DNA of 64,000 nucleotides, from positions 2,666,001 to 2,730,000 of the forward strand of contig NZ_CP084561.1 in assembly GCF_021789315.1 (NCBI RefSeq), given 5' to 3'. The notes beneath the pieces are model-generated. The model saw only the letters and a program-made list of their open reading frames with translations. It did not search any database and had not been told where the DNA came from. The DNA is from Arthrobacter sp. FW305-BF8 (GTDB lineage Bacteria > Actinomycetota > Actinomycetes > Actinomycetales > Micrococcaceae). This document shows, piece after piece, positions 36,477 to 44,759 of the stretch. The stretch's first letter is position 1. Every line of letters starts with the position of its first letter. The translations under genes were made by a program, and so were the position numbers.

Positions 36477-37994
36477 ATGCCTCAGGACAACTTCAAGGAC
36501 GAGGTTGCTTTGCATCAGGCTGTCCCGCACCATTTGCATGCCACCGAGAACCTTCTCCACGCGGAGGACAAGGGCTACCACAAGAGCCTCAAACCGCGGC
36601 AGATCCAGATGATCGCCATCGGCGGCGCGATCGGCACCGGCCTGTTCCTCGGCGCCGGCGGCCGGCTCAACGCTGCCGGGCCATCCCTGGTCATCGCCTA
36701 CGCCGTCTGCGGCTTCTTCGCCTTCCTGATCCTGCGCGCCCTCGGTGAACTGGTGCTGCACCGGCCCTCCTCGGGCTCGTTCGTCTCCTACGCCCGTGAA
36801 TTCTTCGGCGAGAAGGCAGCCTTCGTCTCGGGCTGGTTCTACTGGATCAACTGGGCCACCACCACCATCGTGGACATCACCGCCGCCGCCCTCTACATGA
36901 ACTTCTTCGGCAACTACATCCCCTGGATGGCCGACGTCCCCCAGTGGGTCTGGGCACTGACCGCCCTCGTCGTCGTCCTCTGCCTGAACCTCGTTTCCGT
37001 CAAGGTCTTCGGCGAAATGGAATTCTGGTTCGCCATCATCAAGGTCGCCGCCCTCGTGGCGTTCCTCCTCATCGGCACCTACTTCGTCATCTTCGGCACC
37101 CCCGTCCCCGGCCAGGAAACCGGCTTCAGCCTCATCACCGACAACGGCGGCATCTTCCCCAACGGCCTGCTGCCCATGATCATCCTCATGCAGGGCGTCC
37201 TGTTCGCCTACGCCTCCATCGAACTCGTCGGCACCGCAGCCGGCGAAACCGAAAACCCCGAAAAGATCATGCCCAAGGCCATCAACTCCGTGGTGTTCCG
37301 CATTGCGGTGTTCTACGTCGGCTCGGTCATCCTGCTGGCCCTGCTGCTGCCCTTCACCTCCTACCAGAAGGGCGTCAGCCCCTTCGTGACGTTCTTCGGC
37401 TCGATCGGCATCCAGGGCGTGGACGTCATCATGAACCTCGTGGTCCTCACCGCAGCCCTGTCCTCCCTCAACGCCGGCCTCTACTCCACCGGCCGGATCC
37501 TGCGCTCCATGTCCGTAGCGGGCTCCGCCCCCAAGTTCGCCCAGCGCATGAACAAAGCCGGTGTCCCCTACGGCGGCATCGCCATCACCGCCGGCGTCTC
37601 CCTGCTCGGCGTCCCGCTGAACTACCTCGTCCCGTCGCAGGCCTTCGAGATCGTCCTGAACATCGCCTCCGTAGGCATCATCGTCACCTGGGCCACCATC
37701 GTCCTGTGCCAGATCCAGCTCAAGCGCTGGGCGGACAAGGGCTGGCTCAAACGCCCCTCGTTCCGGATGTTCGGCGCGCCCTACACCGGCTACCTGTCCC
37801 TGCTGTTCCTCATCGGCGTACTGGTCATGGTCTTCATCGACTCACCCCTCACGCTCCTGGTCACCCTCACCGCCATCGCCCTCATGGTCGCCGGCTGGTA
37901 CGCCTGCCGCAAACGGATCCACGAGATCGCCGAAGCCCGCGAAGGCTTCACCGGCATGTCCCCCGTCATCGCCAACCCGATGCCCCTCAGATAG
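36477..37994 (+). CDS. APC-family amino acid permease (AnsP/GABA-permease-like)
   Basis: Twelve-segment amino-acid/proton symporter of 505 residues. The family signature at the start of TM1 is LKPRQIQMIAIGGAIGTGLFLGAG, with LRALGELVLHRPSSGSFVSYARE after TM2 and ASIELVGTAAGETENPEKIMPKAIN between middle segments. A His-rich 38-residue N-terminal tail precedes it. It resembles asparagine/GABA-type permeases; next to glutaminase it probably imports glutamine, asparagine or a related amide. GAAAGGAAC lies upstream. Codon use is extremely C-ending, a sign of strong expression. Confidence 0.9.
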   Translation: MPQDNFKDEVALHQAVPHHLHATENLLHAEDKGYHKSLKPRQIQMIAIGGAIGTGLFLGAGGRLNAAGPSLVIAYAVCGFFAFLILRALGELVLHRPSSGSFVSYAREFFGEKAAFVSGWFYWINWATTTIVDITAAALYMNFFGNYIPWMADVPQWVWALTALVVVLCLNLVSVKVFGEMEFWFAIIKVAALVAFLLIGTYFVIFGTPVPGQETGFSLITDNGGIFPNGLLPMIILMQGVLFAYASIELVGTAAGETENPEKIMPKAINSVVFRIAVFYVGSVILLALLLPFTSYQKGVSPFVTFFGSIGIQGVDVIMNLVVLTAALSSLNAGLYSTGRILRSMSVAGSAPKFAQRMNKAGVPYGGIAITAGVSLLGVPLNYLVPSQAFEIVLNIASVGIIVTWATIVLCQIQLKRWADKGWLKRPSFRMFGAPYTGYLSLLFLIGVLVMVFIDSPLTLLVTLTAIALMVAGWYACRKRIHEIAEAREGFTGMSPVIANPMPLR

Positions 37995-38043
37995 ATATCC
38001 CCACTTTCACAAACACCCGCCCACCAATAACCAAAGAAAGCTC

Positions 38044-39807
38044 ATGACAACAGAGTCTCAGTCCCCCTTGACCGCAAACGATGTCCCTTCCGATCTTGGG
38101 CAGTTCGACGACCATACGCTGCAGCAGACTGGCCGCGAGAGCAGCACCGCACCATCCCGCGCGGCCCTGAAATCCGCCGGGCATGTGATTGTTGATTCGC
38201 TCGCAGCCCATGGCGTGAAACGCACCTACGTGGTTCCCGGCGAAAGCTTCCTTGACGTATTGGACGGCCTGCACACCTCGGAGATCGAAACCGTCGTGTG
38301 CCGGCACGAGGGCGGGGCAGCGTACATGGCCGAGGCCGGCGGAAAAATGAACCAGGTGCCCGGTGTGGCGATGGTTACCCGGGGACCCGGCGCAGCGAAC
38401 GCGCACGTGGGACTGCATACTGCCTGGCAGGACTCGACGCCGATGCTCCTGTTCGTGGGCCTGATTCCGTTCGCGCACCGGGACCGTGAGGCGTTCCAGG
38501 AGTTCGACATCAAAGCCTGGTTCGATACCGGCGCCAAGCGCGTCATGGTCCTTGACCACGCTGAACGGGCGTCCGAGATCGTGGCCGAGGCCATATTTGC
38601 CGCGATGAGCGGCCGACCCGGGCCGGTGGTGGTGGGCCTGCCGGAGGACATCCTCCGGCAATTGGTCGATCCGGCGCTGCACCCGGCGATCCCGGTGGCG
38701 GCCGGCGGCATGAGCAGCAGCGACGCCGCGGCCCTGAAGGCTGCGCTGGCCTCGTCCAACAAACCGCTTTTCGTAACGGGCGGCAACGACTGGACCCAGG
38801 CGGCAGCTGACCAACTGACCGCGTGGCTGGAACGTCACCAGATTCCAGCAGCAGCGGAATGGCGCACCCAGGGAACCATCTCCTTTGACTCCCCGTCCTA
38901 TGTGGGCCCCATCGGGTACGGCCGCCCGCGCCCCACCTTCGACCTGCTCGAGGAGACCGACCTCCTGGTGTTTGTGGGCACTGTCCCGGGAGACGTGATT
39001 ACGGACGGATTTGTCTGCCGCCAGGACTGGAGCAAGAAGAACTTTCTGGTCACCATCGACCCCTCGCTGCGCGGCCGTTCCGGTCCTGTCTCGCGGCAGA
39101 TCCTGGCGAAACCGGGGGCCTTTGTCCGGGATCTGGCAGACATCGACCTGGAAGTGAAGGAGGAATGGAAGGCGTGGACAGGCCGGATGAGGGCCGAACA
39201 GGAGTCCTTTGCCGCGCTGCCCGCTTCCACTCCCACTGCCGGACCGGCAAGGATGGACACCTTGATGGCGAACCTGGTCCCCAGACTGCCGGAGGACGCC
39301 CTGGTGACGTTCGGAGCGGGCGAGCACACCAACTGGGCCCACCGGTACTTCCCCACCCGCCGCTACGCTTCCATGGTCAGCGCCAGGAACGGCTCCATGG
39401 GCTACTCCATCCCCTCGGCCATCGCGGCGTCGCTGGCGGAGCCACGGAGGCGGGTGGTCACCATCGCCGGAGACGGGGAGTTCCTCATGAACGGCCAGGA
39501 ACTAGCCACCGCCGCCCAGTACGGCGCCACCCCGCTGGTTATCGTCATGGACAACCAGGAGTACGGCACCATCCGCACCCACCAGGAGCGGCACTATCCC
39601 GAACGCGTATCCGGCACCCAGTTGAAGAATCCCGACTTCGGCATGATGGCCACGGCCTTTGGCGGTTTCGGCATCACTGTCACCGAGGACAAGGGCATTC
39701 CGGCCGCCTTGGACGCGGCCCTGGCAGCCATCGATGATGCCCAAGTCTTCGCCCTCATCCATCTCGTGGTGGAACAGCGCGTCAAGGCCTACAACTCCGC
39801 GCCCTGA
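38044..39807 (+). CDS. Thiamine diphosphate-dependent enzyme (acetolactate-synthase-like)
   Basis: ThDP enzyme of the acetolactate synthase/benzoylformate decarboxylase superfamily, 587 residues. The cofactor-activating Glu89 is in CRHEGGAAYMAEA. The PP domain carries GDGEFLMNGQEL (476-478) and MDNQEYGTI for Mg and diphosphate. Glu89 argues against glyoxylate carboligase, which lacks this Glu. The N-terminal 40 residues are a non-homologous, probably disordered extension. No small regulatory subunit gene is adjacent, so biosynthetic acetolactate synthase is unlikely. Last gene of the PucR cluster; the reaction is unknown. Confidence 0.87.
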   Translation: MTTESQSPLTANDVPSDLGQFDDHTLQQTGRESSTAPSRAALKSAGHVIVDSLAAHGVKRTYVVPGESFLDVLDGLHTSEIETVVCRHEGGAAYMAEAGGKMNQVPGVAMVTRGPGAANAHVGLHTAWQDSTPMLLFVGLIPFAHRDREAFQEFDIKAWFDTGAKRVMVLDHAERASEIVAEAIFAAMSGRPGPVVVGLPEDILRQLVDPALHPAIPVAAGGMSSSDAAALKAALASSNKPLFVTGGNDWTQAAADQLTAWLERHQIPAAAEWRTQGTISFDSPSYVGPIGYGRPRPTFDLLEETDLLVFVGTVPGDVITDGFVCRQDWSKKNFLVTIDPSLRGRSGPVSRQILAKPGAFVRDLADIDLEVKEEWKAWTGRMRAEQESFAALPASTPTAGPARMDTLMANLVPRLPEDALVTFGAGEHTNWAHRYFPTRRYASMVSARNGSMGYSIPSAIAASLAEPRRRVVTIAGDGEFLMNGQELATAAQYGATPLVIVMDNQEYGTIRTHQERHYPERVSGTQLKNPDFGMMATAFGGFGITVTEDKGIPAALDAALAAIDDAQVFALIHLVVEQRVKAYNSAP

Positions 39808-39813
39808 CAGAAA

Positions 39814-39847
39814 ACGGACGACGGCGGGTCCTCCCGCCGTCGTCCGT
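39814..39847 (+). terminator. Terminator of the glutaminase/ThDP cluster
   Basis: Perfect 15-bp stem ACGGACGACGGCGGG (39814-39828) with its complement at 39833-39847, loop TCCT. Confidence 0.8.
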
Positions 39848-39923
39848 CGGAGGCCCTTTCTGATCCGGTGCTGCCTGTAAACGCGCTGCCTGTCGACAGT
39901 CACCTGTGAGCCCGGGAACTGCT

Positions 39924-39929
39924 TATCAT
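39924..39929 (+). promoter_or_regulatory. Predicted -10 box, leaderless lysE-type gene
   Basis: TATCAT ends 6 nt before ATG 39935; no ribosome-binding site. Confidence 0.45.
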
Positions 39930-39934
39930 CGACC

Positions 39935-40564
39935 ATGAGCATTTCCGATTCCCTCCTTCAGTTCGCCCTCGTGGCCGCCCTGCTTACGGTGATCCCGGGA
40001 ATGGATACCGTGCTCGTGCTGCGCACGGCCATCAGCGGAGGCCGCGGGTCCGCCTTCGCCACGGCGGCGGGAATCTGTACAGGTACCGTCTTCTGGGGAG
40101 TGGCCGCCGCCGTCGGGGCATCGGCCTTGCTGGCCGCCTCGGAAGCAGCCTTTACCGTCCTGAAGGTTGCGGGCGCCTGCTATATGGCGTGGCTGGCTGT
40201 GAGCATGATTATCCGAAGCTTCCGGCCGGGGGCGGCTGCTGAGGCCGGCCCCGCGGGCCCGGCCAGCTCCCGCGCCGCGTGGCTTTCGGGCACCACGACC
40301 AGCCTGCTGAATCCCAAGGTCGGGGTTTTCTACATGGCCATGATCCCGCAGTTCCTTCCGCCGGAGGCGCCGCCGCTGCTGATGGGCGTGCTGTTGCCGC
40401 TGGTCCACAACGTCGAGGGCATGGCGTGGTTTGCGGTCATCATTTTGGCAACCCACCATGCGCGCCGCTGGCTCCAGTCGCCTGCCGTGGCCAAAACCAC
40501 CGACCGCGTCGCCGGCGTTGTCCTCCTGGGTTTCGCGGCAAAGATCGCCACCAGCAAATCCTGA
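39935..40564 (+). CDS. LysE-family amino acid exporter
   Basis: A 209-residue, six-segment membrane exporter of the LysE/RhtB family. The N-terminal signature is LLTVIPGMDTVLVLRTAISGG, followed by AAGICTGTVFWGVAAAVG; the middle motif is TSLLNPKVGVFYMAMIPQF. It probably exports an amino acid or derivative. It follows the ThDP cluster after a terminator and is convergent with a VOC gene with a 4 bp gap. Confidence 0.9.
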   Translation: MSISDSLLQFALVAALLTVIPGMDTVLVLRTAISGGRGSAFATAAGICTGTVFWGVAAAVGASALLAASEAAFTVLKVAGACYMAWLAVSMIIRSFRPGAAAEAGPAGPASSRAAWLSGTTTSLLNPKVGVFYMAMIPQFLPPEAPPLLMGVLLPLVHNVEGMAWFAVIILATHHARRWLQSPAVAKTTDRVAGVVLLGFAAKIATSKS

Positions 40565-40568
40565 CGCC

Positions 40569-40955
40569 CTAACCGGCGGGCGCCCCGCCGTCGAACGCGT
40601 GGCTCACCAGTCCCACGGTGTTCCCCTCGCTGTCCCTGATGAAAGCCATCCATTCGTCCGCACCCGCAGGGCCGAGCCGTGCATCATCGTGATGGAAGAT
40701 CACGTGCGGGGCACCAACCACCTCCACTCCCCCAGCCTCAAGCTCAGCAGCGCGCAACCTCACGTCCGGAACGCCAAGGTAAATCACCGCCGAGGGTGCT
40801 CCCCGTTCCAGCAGCAGCCGGACGCCGTCGAGGTCGAAGAACAGCAGTCCCGGCGGGTCGAAGACAGCTGCCGGCGCGGTGCCCAGCAGCCTCGAGTAGA
40901 ACTTTGCCGCCCGGTCAAGATCCTCGGCGTGCTGCGCGATCTGGGTGAGCTTCAC
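40569..40955 (-). CDS. VOC-family protein
   Basis: A 128-residue glyoxalase-fold protein: MKLTQIAQHAEDLDRAAKFYSRLLG at the N-terminus, VIFHHDDARL mid-C-terminal and MAFIRDSEGNTVGLVSH at the C-terminus with a candidate metal Glu. Substrate unknown. No terminator separates it from the convergent LysE gene. Confidence 0.85.
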   Translation of the reverse strand: MKLTQIAQHAEDLDRAAKFYSRLLGTAPAAVFDPPGLLFFDLDGVRLLLERGAPSAVIYLGVPDVRLRAAELEAGGVEVVGAPHVIFHHDDARLGPAGADEWMAFIRDSEGNTVGLVSHAFDGGAPAG

Positions 40956-41039
40956 TGGGCCTCCTTCAGGAGTGCGTATGCTTCCTGCCTGACATCGTCA
41001 CGGGATATTCCCGCACGGGCAAGACCTGCCAAAAACGGA

Positions 41040-41045
41040 TAGGCT
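41040..41045 (+). promoter_or_regulatory. Predicted -10 box, leaderless DUF3054 gene
   Basis: TAGGCT ends 8 nt before ATG 41053; no ribosome-binding site. Confidence 0.5.
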
Positions 41046-41052
41046 CGGAAGC

Positions 41053-41463
41053 ATGCCTTCCACAACAGACCGCCCCGGAACGCGGGCGGTTCCGGCCCTC
41101 ACGGCCGCCGCAGCTGCGGCAGATTTCATCCTCATCCTGACGTTCGCTGCCATCGGCCGGGACGCACACGCACGGGGAGAAACAGTCATTGGAGTCCTGT
41201 CCACCGCCTGGCCGTTCCTGGCCGGCGCAGCCGTCACCTGGCTGCTGCTGCGGCTCTGGCGGCGGCCGCTCGCGCTGTGGCCGGCCGGGGTGGCCGTGTG
41301 GCTGGGCACCGTGGCCATCGGAATGGCGCTGCGGGCGCTCACCGGACAGACGGTTGTCCTCCCGTTTGTGATCGTGGCGCTGCTGAGCCTGGCGGTGTTC
41401 CTCCTCGGCTACCGCCTCATCGTTGCCATAGTTCTCCGCCTGCGCGCACGCCGCCGCGCCTGA
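41053..41463 (+). CDS. DUF3054 membrane protein
   Basis: A 136-residue protein with four predicted membrane helices. The family signature is AAAADFILILTFAAIGRDAHARGE, then STAWPFLAGAAVTWLL and TALTGQ-like GMALRALTGQTVVLPFVIVA. It is common in actinobacteria and halophilic archaea. Function unknown. It precedes the Lrp-type sensor gene by 109 bp. Confidence 0.85.
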   Translation: MPSTTDRPGTRAVPALTAAAAAADFILILTFAAIGRDAHARGETVIGVLSTAWPFLAGAAVTWLLLRLWRRPLALWPAGVAVWLGTVAIGMALRALTGQTVVLPFVIVALLSLAVFLLGYRLIVAIVLRLRARRRA

Positions 41464-41503
41464 CCCCTGGGGGCGGCGCCGCCACGGGAACCACCACCGG
41501 CGC

Positions 41504-41530
41504 CCGCCCATGTACTGGACCGCCCATGTA
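41504..41530. repeat. Short direct repeat upstream of the Lrp-type gene
   Basis: CCGCCCATGTA at 41504-41514 and 41520-41530 (16-bp period), just upstream of the -10 box TAGGCT at 41532-41537; possible regulator site. Confidence 0.6.
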
Positions 41531-41531
41531 A

Positions 41532-41537
41532 TAGGCT
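41532..41537 (+). promoter_or_regulatory. Predicted -10 box upstream of Lrp-type gene
   Basis: TAGGCT 36 bp before GTG 41573. Here a GAAGGG ribosome-binding site (41561-41566) is present, so this transcript would have a short leader. Confidence 0.45.
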
Positions 41538-41572
41538 GGCAGCACAGCTCATCAGATCCGGAAGGGTTCACA

Positions 41573-41854
41573 GTGATCACCGCATTCGTCCTGATCAAGA
41601 CAGACGCCTCGCGTATCCCCGAAACGGCCGAGGAGATATCCTCCATCGACGGCATCAGCGAGGTCTACTCAGTGACCGGGGAATGGGACCTGATCGCCGT
41701 CGCACGCGTGTCCCAGCACGAAGATCTGGCGGACGTCATCGCCGACAAGCTGTCCAAGGTCCCCGCCGTCGTGCACACCACCACCCACATCGCCTTCCGG
41801 GCCTACTCGCAGCACGACCTCGATGCCGCCTTCGCGCTGGGGTTCGAGGAGTAG
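41573..41854 (+). CDS. Stand-alone Lrp/AsnC ligand-binding (RAM) domain protein
   Basis: A 93-residue protein equal to the effector-binding/oligomerisation half of Lrp regulators: AFVLIKTDASRIPETAEEISSIDGISEVYSVTGEWDLIAVARV and VVHTTTHIAFRAYS. The HTH is absent. Such half-proteins bind amino acids and may modulate partner Lrp proteins. GTG 41573 was chosen for the GAAGGG site. A terminator shared with trpD follows. Confidence 0.87.
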   Translation: MITAFVLIKTDASRIPETAEEISSIDGISEVYSVTGEWDLIAVARVSQHEDLADVIADKLSKVPAVVHTTTHIAFRAYSQHDLDAAFALGFEE

Positions 41855-41872
41855 CAGCACGCCAGAACACAA

Positions 41873-41910
41873 CAGAGGGGCCAGGCACCCGCAGGTGCCT
41901 GGCCCCTCTG
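41873..41910. terminator. Bidirectional terminator between Lrp-type gene and trpD
   Basis: Perfect 17-bp stem CAGAGGGGCCAGGCACC (41873-41889) with its complement at 41894-41910, loop CGCA. Confidence 0.85.
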
Positions 41911-41936
41911 CTGCTGAATTTGGACTGTTCGGAGCT

Positions 41937-42995
41937 CTAGGCCCGGGAGAGGCTGACCCACTTCTCAAGCACGGCAGCGGCTGCGCCGGAGCCGATGGAT
42001 TCCGCGGCACGGTCAAGGGCAAGCTTCATGCGGTCAGCGAGCGGACCGTTAGCCTGAAGGTCGTACGCCACCAGGCCCGCCGCCGCGTTCAACAGGACAG
42101 CGTCCCGGACCGGCCCGGTTTCCCCGGCCAGGACATTGCGGACGACGGCGGCATTCGCCTGTGCGTCACCGCCGCGCAGCTGATCGACAGTGGCCTGACG
42201 GATCCCCAGGTCCCCGGGCGAGAAAGTCTGCTCCGTCACTTCGCCGCCCCGGATCTCCCACACGGTAGACGGCCCGGTGGTGGTCAGTTCGTCCAGGCCG
42301 TCGCTGCCCCGGAACACCAGGCCCCGGCTGCCGCGCCGCGCCAGGACGCCGGCCACGAGCGGCGCCATGCGGGCGTTCGCCACGCCTACTGCGGAGGCCT
42401 GCACCCGGGCGGGGTTGGTAAGGGGGCCCAGGAAGTTGAAGGCTGTGGGGATCGCGAGTTCGCGCCTGGGAACCGCGGTGTGGCGGAAGGACGGGTGGAA
42501 GACCTGTGCGAAGCAGAAGGTGATGCCCGCTTCCTCCGCGTTCCGGGCGACGTCAGCTATGGGAAGGTCGAGCCGTACCCCCAGCGCTTCCAGAACGTCC
42601 GCTGACCCCGATGACGACGACGCCGCACGGTTTCCGTGCTTAACCACCTTGGCGCCCGCTCCGGCACAGACCAGCGCGGCCATGGTGGAGATGTTGACAG
42701 TGTTGAGTTGATCACCACCAGTGCCCACGATGTCCAGCTTTTCGCCGCTGATGGAGATCGGATTGGCGTGGGACACCATGGCGTCGACCAGGCCGGCGAT
42801 CTCCTCAACCGTCTCGCCCTTGGCGCGCAGCGCCACCAGGAAACCGGCGATCTGGACGGGCGTGGCGGCCCCCGACATGATGGTGTCCATGGCCCATGCC
42901 GTACTGTCCGCGCTCAGGTGTTCGCCGTTCAACAGTGCCGAGATGAGGCGCGGCCAGGTGTTGCCTGCCGCCGGTGCCGATACCTGTGAAGTCAC
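41937..42995 (-). CDS. trpD: Anthranilate phosphoribosyltransferase TrpD
   Basis: Second step of tryptophan synthesis, joining anthranilate and PRPP. It has 352 residues. PRPP loop DIVGTGGDQLNTVNIST (GTGGD at 91-95) and anthranilate/PRPP loop KHGNRAASSSSGSAD (119-133) are intact, and FNFLGPLTNPA is also typical. It stands alone, away from other trp genes. GTG 42995 directly abuts AGGAG, too close for use as a ribosome-binding site, and lies 7 nt after TAGCAT, so the message is probably leaderless. Divergent from ctaE. Confidence 0.96.
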   Translation of the reverse strand: MTSQVSAPAAGNTWPRLISALLNGEHLSADSTAWAMDTIMSGAATPVQIAGFLVALRAKGETVEEIAGLVDAMVSHANPISISGEKLDIVGTGGDQLNTVNISTMAALVCAGAGAKVVKHGNRAASSSSGSADVLEALGVRLDLPIADVARNAEEAGITFCFAQVFHPSFRHTAVPRRELAIPTAFNFLGPLTNPARVQASAVGVANARMAPLVAGVLARRGSRGLVFRGSDGLDELTTTGPSTVWEIRGGEVTEQTFSPGDLGIRQATVDQLRGGDAQANAAVVRNVLAGETGPVRDAVLLNAAAGLVAYDLQANGPLADRMKLALDRAAESIGSGAAAAVLEKWVSLSRA

Positions 42996-43001
42996 CTCCT
43001 G

Positions 43002-43007
43002 ATGCTA
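43002..43007 (-). promoter_or_regulatory. Predicted -10 box, leaderless trpD
   Basis: Minus-strand TAGCAT ends 7 nt before GTG 42995; a weak TTGGTC lies 19 nt further upstream (43032-43027). Confidence 0.5.
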
Positions 43008-43107
43008 TCGAGGTGCCCGTCGCAAAGACCAATATGAACGTGTCCGGGAACTTTTCCGCGCGATTTCGCGTCTTTGTAGAAAAAGTCTCCGCAAAAGGCG
43101 GTTTGCG

Positions 43108-43137
43108 TTGGGCAAGCCGAAGTTTTACAGACATAAT
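43108..43137 (+). promoter_or_regulatory. Predicted promoter of the ctaE-qcrCAB operon
   Basis: TTGGGC (43108-43113), 18 nt, CATAAT (43132-43137), ending exactly 7 nt before GTG 43144. There is no Shine-Dalgarno site, so a leaderless ctaE message is predicted. Confidence 0.55.
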
Positions 43138-43143
43138 GTCTAT

Positions 43144-43782
43144 GTGACATCTGCGACCCATGCCCCCAGTACCCCTGCGCACCCCACGCTGAACCGCCCG
43201 AATATGGTCTCTGTCGGGACCGTTGTCTGGCTCTCCAGCGAGTTGATGTTCTTCGCCGGTCTCTTCGCCATGTACTTCACACTCCGGTCCACCTCTGGCC
43301 AGATGTGGGCGGAAGAGACGGCCAAGCTCAACTTCCCCTTTGCGCTCGTTAACACCATCGTCCTCGTGGCAAGTTCCTTCACTTGCCAGATGGGCGTATT
43401 CGCTGCCGAAAGGCTCCAGCCGCGACGCAGCGGCGGGGCCCTCCAGTTCACCCGCTGGGGCATGAACGAATGGTTCACCCTGACCTTCCTCATGGGCGCC
43501 TTCTTCGTTGCCGGCCAGACCACGGAATACGCCATGCTGGTCTCGGAGCACGTGTCGCTGTCCTCCAACGCCTACGGCTCTGCCTTCTACATGACCACGG
43601 GCTTCCACGGCCTGCACGTCATCGGCGGTCTGGTCGCCTTCCTGCTCATCATGGGCCGCTCCTTCGCCGCGAAGAAGTTTGGTCACTTCGAGGCGACCTC
43701 GGCGATTGTCACCTCCTACTACTGGCACTTCGTGGACGTCGTGTGGATTGGCCTCTTCCTGGTCATCTACGTCCTCCAGTAG
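43144..43782 (+). CDS. ctaE: Cytochrome aa3 oxidase subunit III
   Basis: Membrane subunit of the terminal oxidase. It has 212 residues and five predicted helices. Signatures are NMVSVGTVVWLSSELMFFAGLFAMYF, FYMTTGFHGLHVIGGLVAF and SYYWHFVDVVWIGLFLVIYV. GTG 43144 was chosen over an upstream in-frame ATG at 43108 because of the promoter spacing and the conserved N-terminus. It leads the operon ctaE-qcrC-qcrA-qcrB, the standard actinobacterial order linking oxidase and bc complex. Confidence 0.96.
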   Translation: MTSATHAPSTPAHPTLNRPNMVSVGTVVWLSSELMFFAGLFAMYFTLRSTSGQMWAEETAKLNFPFALVNTIVLVASSFTCQMGVFAAERLQPRRSGGALQFTRWGMNEWFTLTFLMGAFFVAGQTTEYAMLVSEHVSLSSNAYGSAFYMTTGFHGLHVIGGLVAFLLIMGRSFAAKKFGHFEATSAIVTSYYWHFVDVVWIGLFLVIYVLQ

Positions 43783-43870
43783 CCCAGACTTTTCTCCCTC
43801 TTTCCCAAGAGAACGAATTCTAAGAAGCGGCTCACGGAGCCGACGCACGATCGAATAAAGGAACCACCAC

Positions 43871-44659
43871 GTGAAGGCACTCTCGCAGAAGCGACGTCAC
43901 CCACTGGCAGCAATAGCCCTGCTGTTGATGGGCCTCCTCCTCACTGGTGGGCTGTACGCCGTTGCCACCACCGTCAACGAGGCCAAAGCCAGCACTGCAG
44001 AGTTCACCGCCACCGATACGCAGGAAGGCGAGAAGCTCTTCGAAGCCAACTGCGCCACCTGTCACGGCATGGGTGCCAGCGGAACGCAGGACGGTCCCTC
44101 ACTGGTTGGCGTCGGCGCCGCCGCTGTTGACTTCCAGGTCGGCACCGGCCGCATGCCCATGCAGATGAACGGCCCCCAGGCCTACAAGAAGCCTGCCCAG
44201 TTCAACGACACCCAGACCCACCAGCTGTCCGCGTACGTCGCGTCGCTGGGTGCGGGTCCGGCCATCCCGGCCGAGGAACTGCTGGATGAGAAGGGCAACG
44301 CCGCCGAAGGTGGCGAGCTGTTCCGCGTGAACTGCGCCATGTGCCACAACGCTGCGGCGGCCGGCGGTGCACTCACCCGCGGCAAGTTCGCTCCGGCCCT
44401 GGCCGACGTCACGGGCAAGCACATTTACGAAGCAATGGCGACCGGACCGCAGAACATGCCGGTGTTCAACGACTCGAACATCTCCCCCGAAGGCAAGCGC
44501 GACATCATCACCTTCCTGAAGCAGATTGAAGCCAACGGCTCGCCGGGCGGCGCAGACCTGGGCGCACTTGGTCCTGTTTCTGAAGGCCTGTTCGTATGGA
44601 TCGCCGGCCTCGGCGTCATCATCGCTTTCACCATCTGGCTGACGTCCCGCACGTCGTAG
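43871..44659 (+). CDS. qcrC: Diheme cytochrome c subunit of the bcc complex, QcrC
   Basis: Membrane-anchored diheme cytochrome c passing electrons from the Rieske centre directly to aa3 oxidase; actinobacteria of this type lack soluble cytochrome c. It has 262 residues: an N-terminal membrane segment (10-32), heme sites CATCH (61-65) and CAMCH (155-159), and a C-terminal helix (LFVWIAGLGVIIAFTIWLT). Met ligands are probably within GTGRMPMQMN and ATGPQNMPVF. GTG 43871 has AAAGGAAC upstream. Confidence 0.96.
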   Translation: MKALSQKRRHPLAAIALLLMGLLLTGGLYAVATTVNEAKASTAEFTATDTQEGEKLFEANCATCHGMGASGTQDGPSLVGVGAAAVDFQVGTGRMPMQMNGPQAYKKPAQFNDTQTHQLSAYVASLGAGPAIPAEELLDEKGNAAEGGELFRVNCAMCHNAAAAGGALTRGKFAPALADVTGKHIYEAMATGPQNMPVFNDSNISPEGKRDIITFLKQIEANGSPGGADLGALGPVSEGLFVWIAGLGVIIAFTIWLTSRTS

Positions 44660-44759
44660 CCAAACCAGGCACAACAAGAACGTCCTGCTGATTGCACAGC
44701 AGGTTTGGAACTGAACATAACTCGGCAAAGGCCGAGACGAGAGAAGGATGAGGCGAATC

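Noticed and set aside
36944..38047. A 367-codon open frame overlapping the permease gene in another frame
   Set aside because: It arises from the very C-rich third positions of the permease gene; its product is a low-complexity Arg/His/Pro string, and the permease frame has clear family motifs.
38044..39807. ThDP enzyme as glyoxylate carboligase or biosynthetic acetolactate synthase
   Set aside because: The ThDP-activating Glu89 is present, which glyoxylate carboligase lacks, and no regulatory small-subunit gene is adjacent.
43124..43140. CATTATGTC on the minus strand resembling the 28,861 repeat
   Set aside because: Only nine bases match, and the site is better explained as the ctaE -10 region.
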